A stretch of 64,000 bases of DNA from Pikeienuella piscinae (GTDB taxonomy: Bacteria; Pseudomonadota; Alphaproteobacteria; Rhodobacterales; Rhodobacteraceae). The notes beneath the pieces were generated by a model. That model saw only the letters and a program-made list of their open reading frames with translations, searched no databases and was not told the origin of the DNA. The first letter of the stretch is position 1; every line of letters starts with the position of its first letter. The DNA is taken from positions 4,309,046 through 4,373,045 of the forward strand of contig NZ_CP049056.1 of the NCBI RefSeq assembly GCF_011044155.1, given 5' to 3'. Positions 8,676 to 16,936 of the stretch are shown here, one piece after another. Made by a program: the position numbers and the translations under genes.

Positions 8676-9491
8676 ATGTGCGATGTCTGTGTGATGAACG
8701 CCGTGAAGGACCGCATGCTGTCGCGGCGCGATCTCTTCCGGACTGCGACCGCCGCGGCGGCCGTGACGGCGGTTGGCGCCGCCGCCGCGCCGAAGGCGCT
8801 CGCCGCAGGGCATGAACGCGTCGAGGACATGACGCATGAGCTTTCGGCCGATTTTCCGACCTATTTCGGCTCGCCGGGATTTTCGGCGGATCAGAAGTTC
8901 CATTTCGACAAGGACGGCTTCAACCTCTTCGAGATGACGATCAACGAACATACCGGCACCCATGTCGACGCGCCCTTGCACTTCTCGGCGGACGGGATGT
9001 CCGTCGCGGAGATTCCGGTCACGTCGCTGGTCGCGCCGCTCTGCGTCGTCGATATCGCCGCGAAAGCCGACGACGATCCGGATGCGCAGGTGACGCCGGA
9101 CGATCTGAAAGCCTGGACCGACGCCAACGGTCCGATTCCGGACGGCGCCTGCGTCGCGCTCTATTCCGGCTGGGGCGCCAAGGTCGGAACCGACGCGTTC
9201 CGGGGCTTCGACGGTGAGAAGCAGCATTATCCCGGCTTCCACAGCGACGCCGCCGCGATGCTGATCGAGGAGACAGGCGCCGGCTCCATCGCGGTCGACA
9301 CGCTTTCGCTCGACCACGGGATGTCGGCGGACTTCGCGACGCATTACCTTTGGCTGCCCTCGGGCCGTTTCGGCGTCGAGTGCCTGGCCAATCTCGACAA
9401 GGTTCCGGCGACGGGGGCGACGCTGGTCGTCGGCGCGCCGAAACATCGCGGCGGTACTGGCGGGCCGGCGCGGATATTCGCGATGGTGTGA
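8676..9491 (+). CDS. cyclase-family (kynurenine formamidase-like) metal hydrolase with Tat signal
   Basis: A twin-arginine signal lies near the N-terminus: RR at residues 17-18 in SRRDLFRTA, then an Ala-rich hydrophobic stretch to about residue 44, so the enzyme is probably exported folded. The metal-binding signature HTGTHVDAPLH gives His92, His96, Asp98 and His102, the hallmark of the cyclase/polyketide cyclase-formamidase superfamily. VDTLSLDHG is the second conserved block. The substrate cannot be told from sequence. The ATG at 8676 follows a purine-rich GAGGGAGAGGG and is preferred over an in-frame start at 8610. Length is 271 residues. The gene is alone on its strand between two terminator-like hairpins and the next exported protein. 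Confidence 0.8.
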   Translation: MCDVCVMNAVKDRMLSRRDLFRTATAAAAVTAVGAAAAPKALAAGHERVEDMTHELSADFPTYFGSPGFSADQKFHFDKDGFNLFEMTINEHTGTHVDAPLHFSADGMSVAEIPVTSLVAPLCVVDIAAKADDDPDAQVTPDDLKAWTDANGPIPDGACVALYSGWGAKVGTDAFRGFDGEKQHYPGFHSDAAAMLIEETGAGSIAVDTLSLDHGMSADFATHYLWLPSGRFGVECLANLDKVPATGATLVVGAPKHRGGTGGPARIFAMV

Positions 9492-9556
9492 CGCGGGGCG
9501 GCGGCGCGGTCTCTCTGTCCCGCGCCATCCTTCGCTTGACCGCTGGAAGGTCGGCC

Positions 9557-10339
9557 ATGATGCGCTTTCTGGTCGCGCTCGCGCTGCTCATCGCCGCGCC
9601 GGCGTCTGCTTCGCAGTGCATCCAACTCGCCGGCGCGCCGGCGCCAAAGTTGTGGCGCGCCGCGCTCGCGCCGGGCGAGGTGCGGATCCGCTATATCGGT
9701 CACGCGGCGCTGCGGATCGAGACCGGTCAGGGCCGCGCCGCCGTCACGGATTTCTACGGCGACGCCGGGACCGGGCCGACGCCGGACGCGGTGACGATGA
9801 ACCACGCGCATGCGACGCATTGGATGCGGAACCCGCCCGCGGAGATCCCGTACCGCCTGAAAGGCTGGAGCGAAGGCGCGGAGCCAGTGCGCCACTGGGT
9901 CCAGATCGACGATCTGCTCATCCGGAACGTCACCACCGACATCCGCGCCGGCGCGGGGTGGGAGCGGGATGGCAACTCGATCTTCATCTTCGAATACGAG
10001 GGGCTCTGCATCGGCCATCTCGGTCATCTGCATCATCTGCCGACGGACGGACACTACGCCGAGATCGGCCGCCTCGACGTGGTGCTGGCGCCGGTCGATG
10101 GCGGCTACACGATGTCGGTTCCGGATATGATCACGGTGTTGAAGCGTGTGCGCGCGCGCGTCGTCATTCCCATGCACATCTTCTCCGGTTATGCGCTGGA
10201 GCGCTTTCTCGCGGGCATGGCCGACACGTTCGAGATCGATGCGCGGCCGGGGTCCGAGATCACGCTCTCTGCGACCAGCATGCCGGACTACCCGGTGATC
10301 CGGGTGCTCACCCCCGAGCGCGCGCCCTGGGCGGAGTAG
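9557..10339 (+). CDS. exported metallo-beta-lactamase-fold protein (UlaG-like)
   Basis: An N-terminal signal peptide (MMRFLVALALLIAAPASAS, cleavage near residue 19) precedes a domain with the opening IRYIGHAALRIET, the usual first strands of UlaG-type MBL-fold hydrolases. The metal motif reads NHAHATH, so the Asp of canonical HxHxDH is Thr here, which may alter one metal site. GHLGHLHH and PMHIFSGYALERF supply further histidines. The start follows GGAAGG by six bases; a second ATG directly follows. Length is 260 residues. It is 65 bases after the cyclase gene, so co-transcription is likely. The function is not assignable beyond the fold. Confidence 0.75.
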   Translation: MMRFLVALALLIAAPASASQCIQLAGAPAPKLWRAALAPGEVRIRYIGHAALRIETGQGRAAVTDFYGDAGTGPTPDAVTMNHAHATHWMRNPPAEIPYRLKGWSEGAEPVRHWVQIDDLLIRNVTTDIRAGAGWERDGNSIFIFEYEGLCIGHLGHLHHLPTDGHYAEIGRLDVVLAPVDGGYTMSVPDMITVLKRVRARVVIPMHIFSGYALERFLAGMADTFEIDARPGSEITLSATSMPDYPVIRVLTPERAPWAE

Positions 10340-10489
10340 CGCGCCGGCCGGCGCGCCTTTCGGGACGCGGCGGAGGGAAGGCGCGGCCCGGAAAAGATCG
10401 GCCGCAGGGCGCGCTGTTCGCGCCCGCCCGCCTTGCGGCGCTGCGCCAGCCCCCATACCCTCTCACCGTGAATTTCAGGGAAGGGCGCG

Positions 10490-12292
10490 ATGGCCGAAGA
10501 TTCCCCCAGCGTTGACGAGGCGTCGCCGGAAGCGGAGGTCGATTCCGACGCCGCCTACCAGGTGTTGGCCCGCAAGCACCGGCCGCAGAGCTTCGCCGAT
10601 CTGATCGGGCAGGAGCCGATGGTCCGCGTGTTGACGAATGCTTTCAAGCACGACCGGATCCATCACGCCTTCATCATGACCGGCGTGCGCGGGGTGGGAA
10701 AGACCACGACGGCGCGGATCATCGCCAAGGGCCTGAACTGCATCGGTCCGGACGGGACCGGCGGGCCGACGACCTCGCCCTGCGGGGTGTGCGAGCCCTG
10801 CCGGCAGATCGCCGAGAGCCGGCATGTCGATGTGCAGGAGATGGACGCCGCCTCGCGCACCGGCGTCGGGGACATTCGCGAACTGATCGATTCGGTCCGT
10901 TATCGCGCGACCTCGGCGCGCTACAAGGTCTATATCATCGACGAGGTGCACATGCTCAGCCCCTCGGCCTTCAACGCGCTGCTGAAGACGCTGGAGGAGC
11001 CGCCGCCGCATGTGAAATTCATCTTCGCCACCACCGAGATCCGCAAGGTGCCGGTCACCGTGCTGTCGCGCTGCCAGCGCTTCGATCTGAGGCGGATCGA
11101 GCCAGAGCTGATGATGGCGCATCTGGAGGCGATCGCCGCCAAGGAGGGCGCGAAGCTGTCGCGGGAGGCGATCGCGCTCATCACCCGCGCCGCCGAGGGC
11201 TCGGTTCGCGACGCGCTCTCCCTGCTCGATCAGGCGATCGCGCACGGGCGGGTGGAGGAGACCGGGGCGGACGAGGTGCGCGCCATGCTCGGCCTCGCGG
11301 ACCGGGGCCGGGTGATCGATCTTTTCGAGACGATCATGCGCGGCGAGGCGGCGGCGGCGCTGGGGGAACTTTCGAACCAGTATGCCGACGGCGCCGATCC
11401 CGTCGCGGTGCTGCGCGACCTCGCGGAACTGACGCACTGGATCAGCGTCGTGAAGATCAATCCCGAGAACGCCGACGACCCGACCGTCGGCGCGGATGAG
11501 CGCGACCGCGGCCGCGCGCTGGCGGCGGCGCTTGAGATGCGGGCGCTGGCGCGGATGTGGCAGATGCTGCTGAAGGCGCAGGAGGAGGTCGGTCGCGCGC
11601 CGAACGCGATGATGGCGGCGGAGATGGCGGTGATCCGCCTCACCCATGTCGCCGAATTGCCGACGCCGGAGGAGATCGTTCGCAAGCTCGGCGATGGCCC
11701 GTCGGGCCCGCCCGCGGGTCCGCGCCCGGTCGGGCCGGGCGGCGGCGGGGGCGGCGCGCGGGCAGAGTCGCGCGGCGGCGCGCAGGCTGCGGAGCGCCCG
11801 ACGGAGGCGCCCCGCGCCGCCGTCGCCGCGCCGCTCATCCGTTATGAAAGTTTCGCCGACGTCGTTGCGCTGATCCGCGAGAATCGCGACATGAAGCTTC
11901 TGACGGATGTCGAGGACTTCGTGCATCTGGTGCGCTACGCGCCGGGCAGGATCGAATTCGCGCCGGCCGAGCGCGCCCCGGCCGACCTGGCGCAGGTCCT
12001 CGGCGCGCGGCTAACCGCATGGACCGGCGCGCGCTGGATGGTGGCGGTGACGCGCGAGCCGGGCGAAGCGACGATCTCCGAGGCGCGGCGGGCGGCGGAG
12101 CGCGCGGCGGTGGAGGCGGTGGCGGCGCATCCGCTGGTCGCCGCCGCGCTCGCGGCCTTTCCAGGCGCGCGGATCGCGGCGATTCGCGACCCTGTTCAGG
12201 CCGACGCCGCGCCGGCGCCCGACGAGGACGGGATCGACGACGATGAGGAATATGGCGACGACTGGTCGCCGGTGGACCCGTTCGCGGGCTGA
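10490..12292 (+). CDS. dnaX: DNA polymerase III subunit gamma/tau
   Basis: Clamp-loader ATPase of the replisome. Residues 25-40 read YQVLARKHRPQSFADLIGQE, the classic DnaX start. Walker A GVRGVGKT is at 65-72, followed by the zinc finger with CGVCEPC. Walker B is YIIDEVHML and the SRC motif is LSRCQRF. After the collar domain an Ala/Gly/Pro-rich linker (about residues 400-445) leads to a tau-type C-terminal domain, ending in an acidic tail (DEDGIDDDEEYGDDW). Length is 600 residues, typical of alphaproteobacteria. GGGAAGGGCG precedes the ATG. Downstream is ybaB, the usual partner. Confidence 0.97.
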   Translation: MAEDSPSVDEASPEAEVDSDAAYQVLARKHRPQSFADLIGQEPMVRVLTNAFKHDRIHHAFIMTGVRGVGKTTTARIIAKGLNCIGPDGTGGPTTSPCGVCEPCRQIAESRHVDVQEMDAASRTGVGDIRELIDSVRYRATSARYKVYIIDEVHMLSPSAFNALLKTLEEPPPHVKFIFATTEIRKVPVTVLSRCQRFDLRRIEPELMMAHLEAIAAKEGAKLSREAIALITRAAEGSVRDALSLLDQAIAHGRVEETGADEVRAMLGLADRGRVIDLFETIMRGEAAAALGELSNQYADGADPVAVLRDLAELTHWISVVKINPENADDPTVGADERDRGRALAAALEMRALARMWQMLLKAQEEVGRAPNAMMAAEMAVIRLTHVAELPTPEEIVRKLGDGPSGPPAGPRPVGPGGGGGGARAESRGGAQAAERPTEAPRAAVAAPLIRYESFADVVALIRENRDMKLLTDVEDFVHLVRYAPGRIEFAPAERAPADLAQVLGARLTAWTGARWMVAVTREPGEATISEARRAAERAAVEAVAAHPLVAAALAAFPGARIAAIRDPVQADAAPAPDEDGIDDDEEYGDDWSPVDPFAG

Positions 12293-12313
12293 CCCCGAAA
12301 GGATAGGCTGAAC

Positions 12314-12649
12314 ATGTTCAAGGGTATGGGCGATATCGGCAAGCTGATGAAGCAGGCCCAGGAAATGCAGTCGAAAATGACCGAGGCCCAGGCGGAACTC
12401 GATTCCATAGAAGTGACGGGGGAGGCGGGCGCCGGGCTGGTGAAGGCCGTCGCCAGCGCAAAGGGCGCGCTCCGCTCGCTCTCCATCGATCCTTCGCTCT
12501 TCAAGCCCGAGGACCGCGAGGTGGTCGAGGACCTGATCGTCGCGGCGGTGCAGGACGCTCAGGAGAAGGCGAGCCGGCGCGCCGCCGAGGAAATGGGCAA
12601 GTTGACCGAAGGCATGGCGCTGCCGCCGGGCATGAAACTGCCGTTCTGA
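12314..12649 (+). CDS. YbaB/EbfC nucleoid-associated protein
   Basis: Small DNA-binding dimer of 111 residues starting MFKGMGDIGKLMKQAQEMQ, with EVTGEAGAGLVK and EDLIVAAVQDA, the family signature. It begins 21 bases after dnaX, as in most bacteria, so it is probably translated from the same transcript. In many genomes recR follows; here the next gene is mraZ after a long gap. A 6-bp hairpin (CCGGCC/GGCCGG, 12672-12687) lies just downstream but has no T-run. Confidence 0.95.
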   Translation: MFKGMGDIGKLMKQAQEMQSKMTEAQAELDSIEVTGEAGAGLVKAVASAKGALRSLSIDPSLFKPEDREVVEDLIVAAVQDAQEKASRRAAEEMGKLTEGMALPPGMKLPF

Positions 12650-12859
12650 GCCTCTGAACCCGCGGATTTCGCCGGCCTCATGGCCGGAAGCGTCGGGCCG
12701 ATGGGTGCGGCGCTATGCGATCTGACGCGATCGCATTAGAACAAAACATGAATATTTGATGAATAGATCGGAACCCGCGCCGCGCGGGGGGCGTTCCCTG
12801 TTGCATTTTACACATCAAACCCAAATCGGACCATGAATTCAGCACAATAATCACTTGTG

Positions 12860-12884
12860 TCCCATGATATCCCATGCTATCCCA
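12860..12884 (-). promoter_or_regulatory. three MraZ-type boxes (TGGGA, 10-bp period)
   Basis: TCCCA occurs at 12860-12864, 12870-12874 and 12880-12884, that is TGGGA on the minus strand three times with exactly 5-bp spacers. MraZ in Escherichia coli binds direct TGGGN repeats with 5-bp spacers upstream of its own gene and represses the dcw cluster. The match in motif, spacing and position, about 230 bp upstream of mraZ, supports autoregulation here. A CTTG at 12854-12857 lies immediately upstream; the exact -35/-10 cannot be fixed by eye. Confidence 0.7.
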
Positions 12885-12889
12885 AATTC

Positions 12890-13052
12890 CAGCAGCGGCC
12901 TCCGGCTCAAACGATAAAAGAGCAGGTTCATACAGGCGCCGAGGGTGCTGCGGCGAGGCGAATACGACCGCAAAAAACGCGGCGGACGCAGTCAGAAGAC
13001 GTCGAGGGACAGGCTGCGGGCCGCGCATCGCAATGGATGCGCGGCCCGTTTC
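12890..13052 (+). ncRNA. candidate UpsM-like sRNA / long 5' leader of the dcw operon
   Basis: In Rhodobacter sphaeroides the dcw cluster has a long 5' leader whose premature termination yields the abundant sRNA UpsM. Here the same place holds roughly 160 non-coding bases between the MraZ boxes and a strong hairpin at 13017-13048, followed by a further 63 bases to mraZ. The architecture matches. Sequence homology to UpsM could not be tested, and the 5' end given is only an estimate. Confidence 0.4.
13017..13052 (+). terminator. 13-bp hairpin, probable leader terminator or attenuator upstream of mraZ
   Basis: The arms CGGGCCGCGCATC (13017-13029) and GATGCGCGGCCCG (13036-13048) are perfectly complementary with a 6-base loop, followed by TTTC. 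It is the strongest hairpin near mraZ and would end a leader RNA while letting some transcription continue into the operon. Confidence 0.6.
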
Positions 13053-13111
13053 GCATCGGGCGGGCGAGGCGGGACAAGCGGTGTCGAAACCGGCGGGGAG
13101 GCCCCGGGCGC

Positions 13112-13585
13112 GTGTTGAAATTCTTCTCCTCCAGCGCGACCAACAAGGTCGACGGCAAGGGCCGGGTTTCGATCCCCGCGCCTTTCCGAAAGGTGCTGCA
13201 GAGTGAAGATAGCCCGATCCTTTTCCTCATGCCTGAACTCCTCGGCGGGCCGACCATCATTGGCTTCGGCCAGAGCCATTTCGAGAATCTGGCCCGTTCG
13301 CTGACAAAGATGAACCCTTTCAGTCCGGAATATCGCGCGCTCGCCAACGCCGTGGCCGGCAAGGCGCATCAACTGCCGCTCGACGAGACCGGGCGCATCG
13401 TTCTGCCGAAGGAGCTGCGCGCGCTCGCCGGGATCGAGGGCGAGGCCTATTTCATCGGCACGCTGAACACGTTCCAGATCTGGAATCCGGACACCTACGC
13501 CGCCGATGAGGCCGCGATGCTGGAGATCGCGCGGGCGAATGTCGACAAGCTCGACTGGGCCGGCGCGATGGGAGGAGAGTCATGA
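13112..13585 (+). CDS. mraZ: division/cell wall cluster transcriptional repressor MraZ
   Basis: First gene of the dcw cluster. The protein is 157 residues and starts at a GTG at 13112, with GGGGAGG about ten bases upstream. KVDGKGRVSIPAPFRK is the first AbrB-like DNA-binding motif and DETGRIVLPKELR the second, as expected for a two-motif MraZ. It binds TGGGN direct repeats upstream of its own gene; three such boxes are present at 12860-12884. The last codons overlap rsmH by four bases (ATGA), so the two are translationally coupled. Confidence 0.95.
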   Translation: MLKFFSSSATNKVDGKGRVSIPAPFRKVLQSEDSPILFLMPELLGGPTIIGFGQSHFENLARSLTKMNPFSPEYRALANAVAGKAHQLPLDETGRIVLPKELRALAGIEGEAYFIGTLNTFQIWNPDTYAADEAAMLEIARANVDKLDWAGAMGGES

Positions 13586-14598
13586 CCGCGCCGGCGCTCT
13601 CCGCGCTCGCGGCGGCGCGGGCTCTGCATGATCCGGTGATGCTGCAGGAGGTCCTGACGGTTATGGAGCCCGCGCTGGCGGGCGTCATCCTGGACGGCAC
13701 GTTCGGGGCGGGCGGCTACGCTTCGGCGCTGCTCGACGCCGGCGCCGCGCGGGTGATCGCGCTCGATCGCGATCCGGAGGCGGTGGCGCGCGGGCGCGAA
13801 TGGGCGCCGGCCTATGAAGGCCGTCTGGAGATCGTCGAAGGGCGGTTCGGGGACCTGGACCGCTTGATCGAGGAGCCGCTCGCTGGCGTCGTTCTCGATA
13901 TCGGCGTCTCCTCGATGCAGATCGACGAGGCGCGGCGCGGATTCTCCTTTCAGAAGGACGGCCCGCTCGACATGCGCATGGGCGGCGCGGGGCCGAGCGC
14001 GGCGGATCTGGTCAACGACGCGCCGGAGGCTGAACTCGCGGATATCTTCTTCCTCTATGGCGAGGAGCGCGGCGCGCGGCGGCTGGCGCGCGCCATCGCC
14101 CGCGCCAGGGCCGATGCGCCGATCACCGGCACGCTGGCGCTGGCGACGCTGATCGAGCGGAACGCGCCCCGGCCGAAGCCCGGCCGCCCGCATGCGGCGA
14201 CCCGCGTCTTTCAGGCGCTCCGCATCGCGGTCAATGACGAGCTTGGCGAACTGGCGCGCGGGCTTTCGGCGGCCGAGGCGCGGCTCGCTCCGGGTGGGGT
14301 GCTCGCGGTCGTCACATTTCACAGCCTGGAGGACCGGATCGTGAAGCGGTTTCTGCGTATTCGCGGCGGCGCTGCGCCTGGGGTCTCTCGTCACGCGCCG
14401 GAGGCGAAGGCGCATCCGCCCGGGTTCGAAATCATCACCCGAAAGGCGCTGGAGCCCTCAGCCGAGGAAATCGCGCGAAACCCGCGCGCCCGCTCCGCCC
14501 GGCTTCGCGCCGCGCGGCGCACCGGCGCGCCGGCGGCGCGGGTCGAGAGCGCCGCGCTCGGTCTGCCGCGAATTCGGGCCGCGGGCGGAGACGGCTGA
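13582..14598 (+). CDS. rsmH: 16S rRNA (cytosine(1402)-N(4))-methyltransferase
   Basis: SAM-dependent methyltransferase (formerly MraW) modifying C1402 in the ribosomal P site. It opens HDPVMLQEVL, then the SAM motif DGTFGAGGYASALLDAG. DIGVSSMQIDEARRGFSFQKDG is the conserved catalytic block (reported in pieces: DIGVSSMQID, RGFSFQ), and HSLEDRIVKRF lies near residue 250. The 338-residue length is standard. GGAGGAGAG lies just before the ATG, inside the end of mraZ. It overlaps ftsL by one base. Confidence 0.97.
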   Translation: MTAPALSALAAARALHDPVMLQEVLTVMEPALAGVILDGTFGAGGYASALLDAGAARVIALDRDPEAVARGREWAPAYEGRLEIVEGRFGDLDRLIEEPLAGVVLDIGVSSMQIDEARRGFSFQKDGPLDMRMGGAGPSAADLVNDAPEAELADIFFLYGEERGARRLARAIARARADAPITGTLALATLIERNAPRPKPGRPHAATRVFQALRIAVNDELGELARGLSAAEARLAPGGVLAVVTFHSLEDRIVKRFLRIRGGAAPGVSRHAPEAKAHPPGFEIITRKALEPSAEEIARNPRARSARLRAARRTGAPAARVESAALGLPRIRAAGGDG

Positions 14599-15143
14599 TG
14601 CGGTGGGCGCTTTACATAGTCGGCGCGGTGCTGATCGTCGGGGCTTCGTTCTGGTCCTATAGCGTCACCTACGCGACGCAGGATCGGCTGGACGCGATCG
14701 AGAGAACCAACCGGGCCATCGCCGAAGAACGGATGGCGATCCAGGTGCTTGCGGCGGAATGGGCGTGGCTCAACGCGCCTGATCGGCTGACGCGGCTGGT
14801 GGCGGCGCATCAGGGCGAACTGGGCCTGACGCCGATGAAGCCCGACAGCTATGCGGAACTCTCCGAAACGCCGATGAAGCAGCCCGATGATGGAATGGCG
14901 CCGGTCGCTCTTATCGATCTCGACGCGCTTTCGCCCGAAGAGCCGGCGGCGCGGCGCAAGAGCCCAAGGCCCGCGCGCGAGGCGCCGAAACCGGTCGTGA
15001 CGGCGGAGGCGCGCGAGCCCGCGCCGCATCGCGCCGCGCCGCCTCCCGCGCGGGCGACAGCCGCCGCGCCGCGCCGCGCCGCGCCCACTGCGCCTGTCGC
15101 GGTGCGCGCTCGGGAGAGCGACAAGATCAGGATCGAGCGGTGA
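14598..15143 (+). CDS. ftsL: cell division protein FtsL-like
   Basis: Position between rsmH and ftsI, a short cytoplasmic start, one membrane helix (about residues 3-22, LYIVGAVLIVGASFWSYS) and a leucine-zipper-like periplasmic segment identify FtsL. FtsL recruits the FtsQLB complex to the septum. The segment LNAPDRLTRL plus HQGELGLTPM is typical of alphaproteobacterial FtsL. The C-terminal 80 residues are an Ala/Pro/Arg-rich tail of low complexity, longer than in enteric FtsL (181 residues in all). Stop and start overlap by four bases with ftsI. Confidence 0.88.
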   Translation: MRWALYIVGAVLIVGASFWSYSVTYATQDRLDAIERTNRAIAEERMAIQVLAAEWAWLNAPDRLTRLVAAHQGELGLTPMKPDSYAELSETPMKQPDDGMAPVALIDLDALSPEEPAARRKSPRPAREAPKPVVTAEAREPAPHRAAPPPARATAAAPRRAAPTAPVAVRARESDKIRIER

Positions 15144-16936
15144 GCGCCGGCGCGGATCTTGTTCGCGTCCTCGGCGACGGCGCCGAGACGGCGCTGGCGC
15201 GCCGCGCGGAACGGCGCGAGCGGGCGCGCGAGGAAAAGCGGCGCGCGCGCGCCGATCGCGCCGAATGGCGGCTGCTGGTCGTCTCGCTGTTCTTTCTCGT
15301 CGGGTTCGGCGTACTGGGCGGGCGCATGGCGCTGCTGGCCGTCGCGGAGCCGAAGGAGCCGCGCCTTGAGACCGCCGCGTCGCGCGTCGTCGCGACGGAG
15401 CGCGCGGCGATCACCGATCGCAACGGCCGGCTCTTGGCGGCCAACCTGCCGACCTGGGCGATTTACGCGCATCCGCACGAGACCGCGCTCGCCGGCGTCG
15501 ACGCCGACGAAGCGGCGCGTCGTCTCGGCGCCGTCCTGCCGGAGATCGGAGAAGAAACGTTCCGCGCTCGCTTCGCGCCGGGGCGAAAATTCGTCTGGAT
15601 CAAGCGCCCGGCGACCCCGGACGAGCGCCAGGCGGTGCACGACCTCGGCATTCCGGGAATCTACTTCGGCCGCCGGGAGACCCGCATCTATCCCGCCGGG
15701 CGCATCGGCGCGCATATTCTCGGTGGTGTCACGGTCGGCGCGGAAGGCGTCGATCACGCCGAACTTGTCGGCCTCGCCGGCGTCGAACGGCGTCTCGACA
15801 AGGAACTCCGCGATCCGGCCCGCGCCGGGCGGCCGATGCCGCTCTCCATCGACCTGGTCGCGCAGACCGCGCTGACCGACGTGATGGGCGCGGCGATGAC
15901 GGAGTTCAGTGCGATCGCCGCTTCCGCGGTGCTGATGGACGCGCGCAATGGCGAGGTCCTCGCCATGGTCAGCCTGCCGGATTTCGACCCGAACAACCGG
16001 CCCGACACGCGCGATCCGCGGGTGGCGAAGGTGCGCCCGATGATGAATCGCGCGGCCGAAGGCGTCTATGAGTTCGGCTCCACCTTCAAGCTTTTCACGG
16101 CCGCGCAGGCGATCGACAGCGGTCTCTACACGCCCGAGAGCATGATCGACACCAAGGGCCCGCTCCGCGTCGGCAAATTCAAGATCAACGACTTCCACCG
16201 GATGCCGCCGCGCATGACGCTTCGTGACGTGATCGTCGAAAGCTCGAATGTCGGCACCTCGAATATCGCGCTGGCGATCGGGGCGGAGGCGCAGAAGGCG
16301 TTTCTTCGCAAGATCGGCATGCTCGACCCGACCAGTATAGAGATCGCCGAGGCCCGGCTCGGGCAACCGCTCTATCCGGCGCGGTGGAGCCAGCTATCGA
16401 CGATGACGATCTCCTTCGGGCATGGCTTGGCGGCCACGCAATTGCATCTGGCGGCCGCCTACGCCTCGCTGCTCAACGGCGGGCTCCGGGTGCATCCGAC
16501 GCTCCGGCGCGGCGCGCCGGCGCCGACCGAGGCGGATCGCGTGATCTCCGCCAGCACTTCGCGTTCGCTGCGCGAAATCCTCCGCGCCGTGGTGGCGGAG
16601 GAGAAGGGCACCGCGAACTTCGCCGAAGTTCCCGGCTTTGAAGTCGGCGGCAAGACCGGCACCGCCGACAAGCCCGCGCGCGGCGGGTATGACGAGTCGA
16701 AAACGCTCTCGACTTTCGCCGCCGCCTTTCCGATGTCATCACCGAAATACGTTCTGGTGGTGACGCTGGATGAGGCTTCGACATTCAGATACGGCCGCAC
16801 ATGGCGCACCGCCGGTTGGACGGCGGCGCCGACCGCCGCGCTGGCGGTCGAGCGGCTTGCGCCGATCCTTCACATGAGGCCGATCCCGGCGCCGGAGACG
16901 GTCGTGGCCGGGGATGTCGGAAAGGTGAGGTTCTGA
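15140..16936 (+). CDS. ftsI: peptidoglycan D,D-transpeptidase FtsI (PBP3)
   Basis: Septal class B penicillin-binding protein. The highly charged N-terminus is followed by one membrane helix (LLVVSLFFLVGFGVLGG, about residues 50-67), then a dimerisation domain. The transpeptidase domain has the active-site SxxK as STFK (Ser314, Lys317), the SxN as SSN at 368-370 and KTG at 505-507. The GTG start at 15140 overlaps ftsL by four bases. Length is 598 residues, within the usual range. It works with FtsW, encoded further down the cluster. Confidence 0.96.
   Translation: MSAGADLVRVLGDGAETALARRAERRERAREEKRRARADRAEWRLLVVSLFFLVGFGVLGGRMALLAVAEPKEPRLETAASRVVATERAAITDRNGRLLAANLPTWAIYAHPHETALAGVDADEAARRLGAVLPEIGEETFRARFAPGRKFVWIKRPATPDERQAVHDLGIPGIYFGRRETRIYPAGRIGAHILGGVTVGAEGVDHAELVGLAGVERRLDKELRDPARAGRPMPLSIDLVAQTALTDVMGAAMTEFSAIAASAVLMDARNGEVLAMVSLPDFDPNNRPDTRDPRVAKVRPMMNRAAEGVYEFGSTFKLFTAAQAIDSGLYTPESMIDTKGPLRVGKFKINDFHRMPPRMTLRDVIVESSNVGTSNIALAIGAEAQKAFLRKIGMLDPTSIEIAEARLGQPLYPARWSQLSTMTISFGHGLAATQLHLAAAYASLLNGGLRVHPTLRRGAPAPTEADRVISASTSRSLREILRAVVAEEKGTANFAEVPGFEVGGKTGTADKPARGGYDESKTLSTFAAAFPMSSPKYVLVVTLDEASTFRYGRTWRTAGWTAAPTAALAVERLAPILHMRPIPAPETVVAGDVGKVRF

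Larger units (their letters stand above)
12650..13111. other. 462-bp leader region before mraZ
   Basis: No protein gene is convincing here. The part from 12720 to 12890 is clearly more AT-rich than its surroundings and should contain the dcw promoter. It holds three TCCCA boxes (12860-12884), then a putative small-RNA leader ending in a 13-bp hairpin (13017-13048), then 63 bases to the mraZ start. Confidence 0.6.

Noticed and set aside
10340..10489. Small signal recognition particle RNA upstream of dnaX
   Set aside because: The conserved SRP loop sequence (GGTCAGG followed by GGAAGCAG) is not present in this gap.
12890..13050. RNase P RNA (rnpB) upstream of mraZ
   Set aside because: The gap is too short and the conserved RNase P core sequences are absent.
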